From positions 1 through 32,166 of the forward strand of contig SGPM01000310.1 in the NCBI GenBank assembly GCA_004802725.1: a DNA stretch of 32,166 nt, written 5' to 3'. Positions 30,267 to 32,166 of the stretch are shown here, one piece after another. A program made the translations under genes and the position numbers. This DNA is from Antrodiella citrinella. Its lineage: Eukaryota > Basidiomycota > Agaricomycetes > Polyporales > Steccherinaceae. Below the pieces are notes generated by a model. That model was given only the letters and a program-made list of their open reading frames with translations. It was not told the origin of the DNA and made no database searches. How positions within the stretch are numbered: position 1 is the stretch's first letter; every line of letters starts with the position of its first letter.

Positions 30267-31600
30267 TCAGCGCGATGTTTTGCACACAAGCCGGTGACCT
30301 AACAACCAATCACTGCCAGCAAGAACAATAAGCACAAAACAGCTAACAGACGTAGAGGAAAGACGACTCACACTCGTTGACACTTGACACTACAATACAT
30401 CACCCGCCAACACCCTTTACACACCCGAAAACGATGGATGGGCTCTCCTGACATCGTCGCGCATGCGCACGCTCTCGTGAAGCACCGTTTTGGAATCCGC
30501 CAATACGCGAGCACGTCGCTGAGCTCCGACTAATCTTCGGCGTCATAGCATTCTTGTCTTCCTTCAAATCAAACACGGTGCCGTACGCTCGCCATACTTT
30601 GCGCGCCTCACGTTTCAGCCTGGCGTGAGGGACGTGGAATGTGAGTATAGCGAGGAGGGACTTGAGGGTGTCGGGCCATACGACGGCAGCCGTCTCTTGC
30701 AGGTCCGCGTTTTGGACTTCACGAGAGGCTTCCCCAGGTCGCGAGCGATGGGTGACCGAATTTTGGAATTGGGTGAGGAGAATCGACGCGAGCTCTGACC
30801 GGAGACGGACGCGACCAAGCCTCAGATTTTTTCAGAGATGATGATTGCCGGATTGGTGTTTGCAGCCCCACGCAGCAGTGTACCTCTCATCGCTTTCCAA
30901 GGACGCCCTTGACCAGTGCAGTGGCCAACAGAGCTATCAGATTGAGCCTTCCTGCGTACAGAGAAACCTGCACGAGGATGATGTCTGGTTTTCGAGCAGC
31001 TTCGATAAAGCCCCTGCAATCGAATGAGATTGCCGACGGACGACACAGACAAGATACAGCAAATGCTTAACACCACATACGTTATACACATGAGAAGCCT
31101 GGTCCCCTATCACCGCATCCACCGTACCGCAGAGCTCCCGATGGCAATGTATGGTCAGACCAGGCACCATCCCTATTCCCTCTGGCAAGACGAGGTGTCC
31201 ACTGTGACGCGTTCGTCCCGGAGCGTGCGCGAGATCTTCATGAGGAGCTGTTGTACGTGCTCTGGAGAGCACATTTGTGCGTACTCAGAAAAGAACGCAG
31301 TGAGGTTGTCGGGGTCGTTTTCGAACAGAGGGCCTAGGCATCGGGTTGAGGTTTGCGGCGTGGTGACGAGTTCGCGGTCTGTGGTGTGGGTCCAATAGTA
31401 CAGGATGTGGTGTGCTACGTAGAGTGTCAAAGGAACGTGTCGATTGCTGAACAGACAAAAGGTTTGAATGAGCTTCTGGTCAAGAGACACACAACGGCCT
31501 ACTCACAGGTCGCGCTGGCAAATAGTGCAAAGCGTCGCGACACAGCTAGTGGCGGGGCCCGCAAAGGTCGTCCAAGGATAGTAGGTGACACCAATGCCTC
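30267..31600 (-). pseudogene. MYND-type zinc-finger protein, broken
   Basis: The clearest part is the C-terminal MYND finger, split by one intron (30372 back to 30312): VCKGCWRVMYCSVKCQR, then DWLLGHRLVCKTSR-stop at 30267. It has the C-X2-C, YCS-X2-KC and H-X3-C pattern. Upstream stretches on the same strand are helical and plausible: RLRSELASILLTQFQNS, LKSLLAILTFHVPHARLKRE, RKVWRAYGTVFDLKEDKN, ARKPDIILVQVSLYAGRLNL, LPEGIGMVPGLTIHCHREL, and YVAHHILYYWTHTTDREL. They do not join cleanly. There is a frame change near 31175-31215, an in-frame TGA at 30887-30889, and a TAG at 30530-30532 with a frame change before the finger. The N-terminus beyond about 31600 is unresolved. MYND fingers bind proline-rich partners, and such genes are numerous in agaricomycetes. 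Sequencing indels in a gappy assembly are an alternative to true decay. Confidence 0.6.
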
Positions 31601-31940
31601 GCCGCGTTCACAAGGTCGCGCCTGTCCCATATCGCACGAAAAAAGAGCTCCTTCTTTTTTGCTTGCCGAAGGTTGTCAACATCATCGACATGTCCAGATA
31701 TCAGCAGCACGCAGAATCCGAGTACAGACAGCCCCTGCATGCCAGTACTGTAAGACATGTTCTACCGCACGTCCGAGTCAACAATGACCTTCAACAAGGT
31801 GCCAGTGCAGTCACTCACTTTGAACGCTGAAAACGTACCCTCATCAAGTACGATATCCATGAGAGCCCTCGGAAGCCCCGAGCGGCGCGCGAACGCCCCC
31901 CCACTGCGGTGGCCTCTTCGACGCGTCCTGCAGTACAAAT

Positions 31941-32165
31941 TCAATCCACAGAGCGTTCAGCGCTTAAGTCGGGGGCGAGCTCGTGTGGGATAGCCAGCTG
32001 TCGCACAAAATGACGCCATTGGACCGCGACAGGGAAGCACGGGAAGTCCCGAAACGTGGATGGAAGCGTGATGTGAAAGGAATTCACACGGTGAAGGTTG
32101 TCAATAAAGTAATTCTTTCCAAAAATGATGTGCGCAACAACAACCCAATTGAGAAGATGTGAGTT
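31941..32165 (-). CDS. Partial reading frame entering from the right edge
   Basis: The minus strand is open for about 74 codons from the window edge to TGA 31941-31943 and has protein-like texture: NWVVVAHIIFGKNYFIDNL, FHITLPSTFRDFPCFPVAVQ, WRHFVRQLAIPHELAPDLS. No start codon is visible, so it is a downstream exon of a gene beyond the window, or the upstream part of the MYND locus. I recognise no domain. The region 31600-31940 between it and the MYND sequence shows no clear exon. Confidence 0.35.
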   Translation of the reverse strand, partial: NSHLLNWVVVAHIIFGKNYFIDNLHRVNSFHITLPSTFRDFPCFPVAVQWRHFVRQLAIPHELAPDLSAERSVD

Positions 32166-32166
32166 A

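Overview
The window looks like nuclear DNA of a filamentous basidiomycete, most likely an agaricomycete. Genes are split by many short introns (about 45-75 nt) with GTNNGT donors. Paralogous F-box genes, short-chain dehydrogenases (SDRs), small secreted proteins and a MYND-finger gene sit between single-copy housekeeping genes. A Ty1/Copia retroelement occupies the left edge. Species cannot be named from sequence alone. Exon joins were made by hand from reading frame and GT-AG borders; each intact gene model below closes in frame.

Left third (1-9300) is repeat-rich and decaying. It holds a Copia Gag-Pol with a frameshift whose reverse transcriptase runs straight into a 365-bp LTR (3752-4116), without RNase H or polypurine tract. 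The LTR abuts a degenerate minus-strand gene of unknown family (4117-6475). Next come an AT-rich stretch with two clusters of a 33-bp-spaced motif, a CGGA-rich purine block, and a perfect 13-bp hairpin.

Middle (9328-16421) is a compact gene block. A CaMK-type calcium/calmodulin-dependent kinase (minus) is head-to-head with a small Mediator subunit 9-like gene (plus). Then come a type I membrane protein (plus) and, convergent with it, an 861-residue disordered Ser/Pro-rich protein (minus).

Right half (17075-32166) begins with an intact SDR followed by a dead tandem copy. It continues with a 231-residue secreted protein, two F-box genes in tandem, and two related small secreted proteins with matching three-exon structure (minus). 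APC11, the RING subunit of the anaphase-promoting complex, follows with an Asp in place of the last usual Cys ligand. A broken MYND-finger gene and a partial minus-strand reading frame lie at the right edge. Assembly gaps (N) lie at 8743, near 16949-17026, and at single bases 17107 and 17285.

I found no CRISPR, rRNA, tRNA or biosynthetic cluster. The most interesting items are the precise RT-LTR junction, the paired secreted-protein genes, the APC11 ligand change, the CGGA-rich block, and the 33-bp motif clusters.
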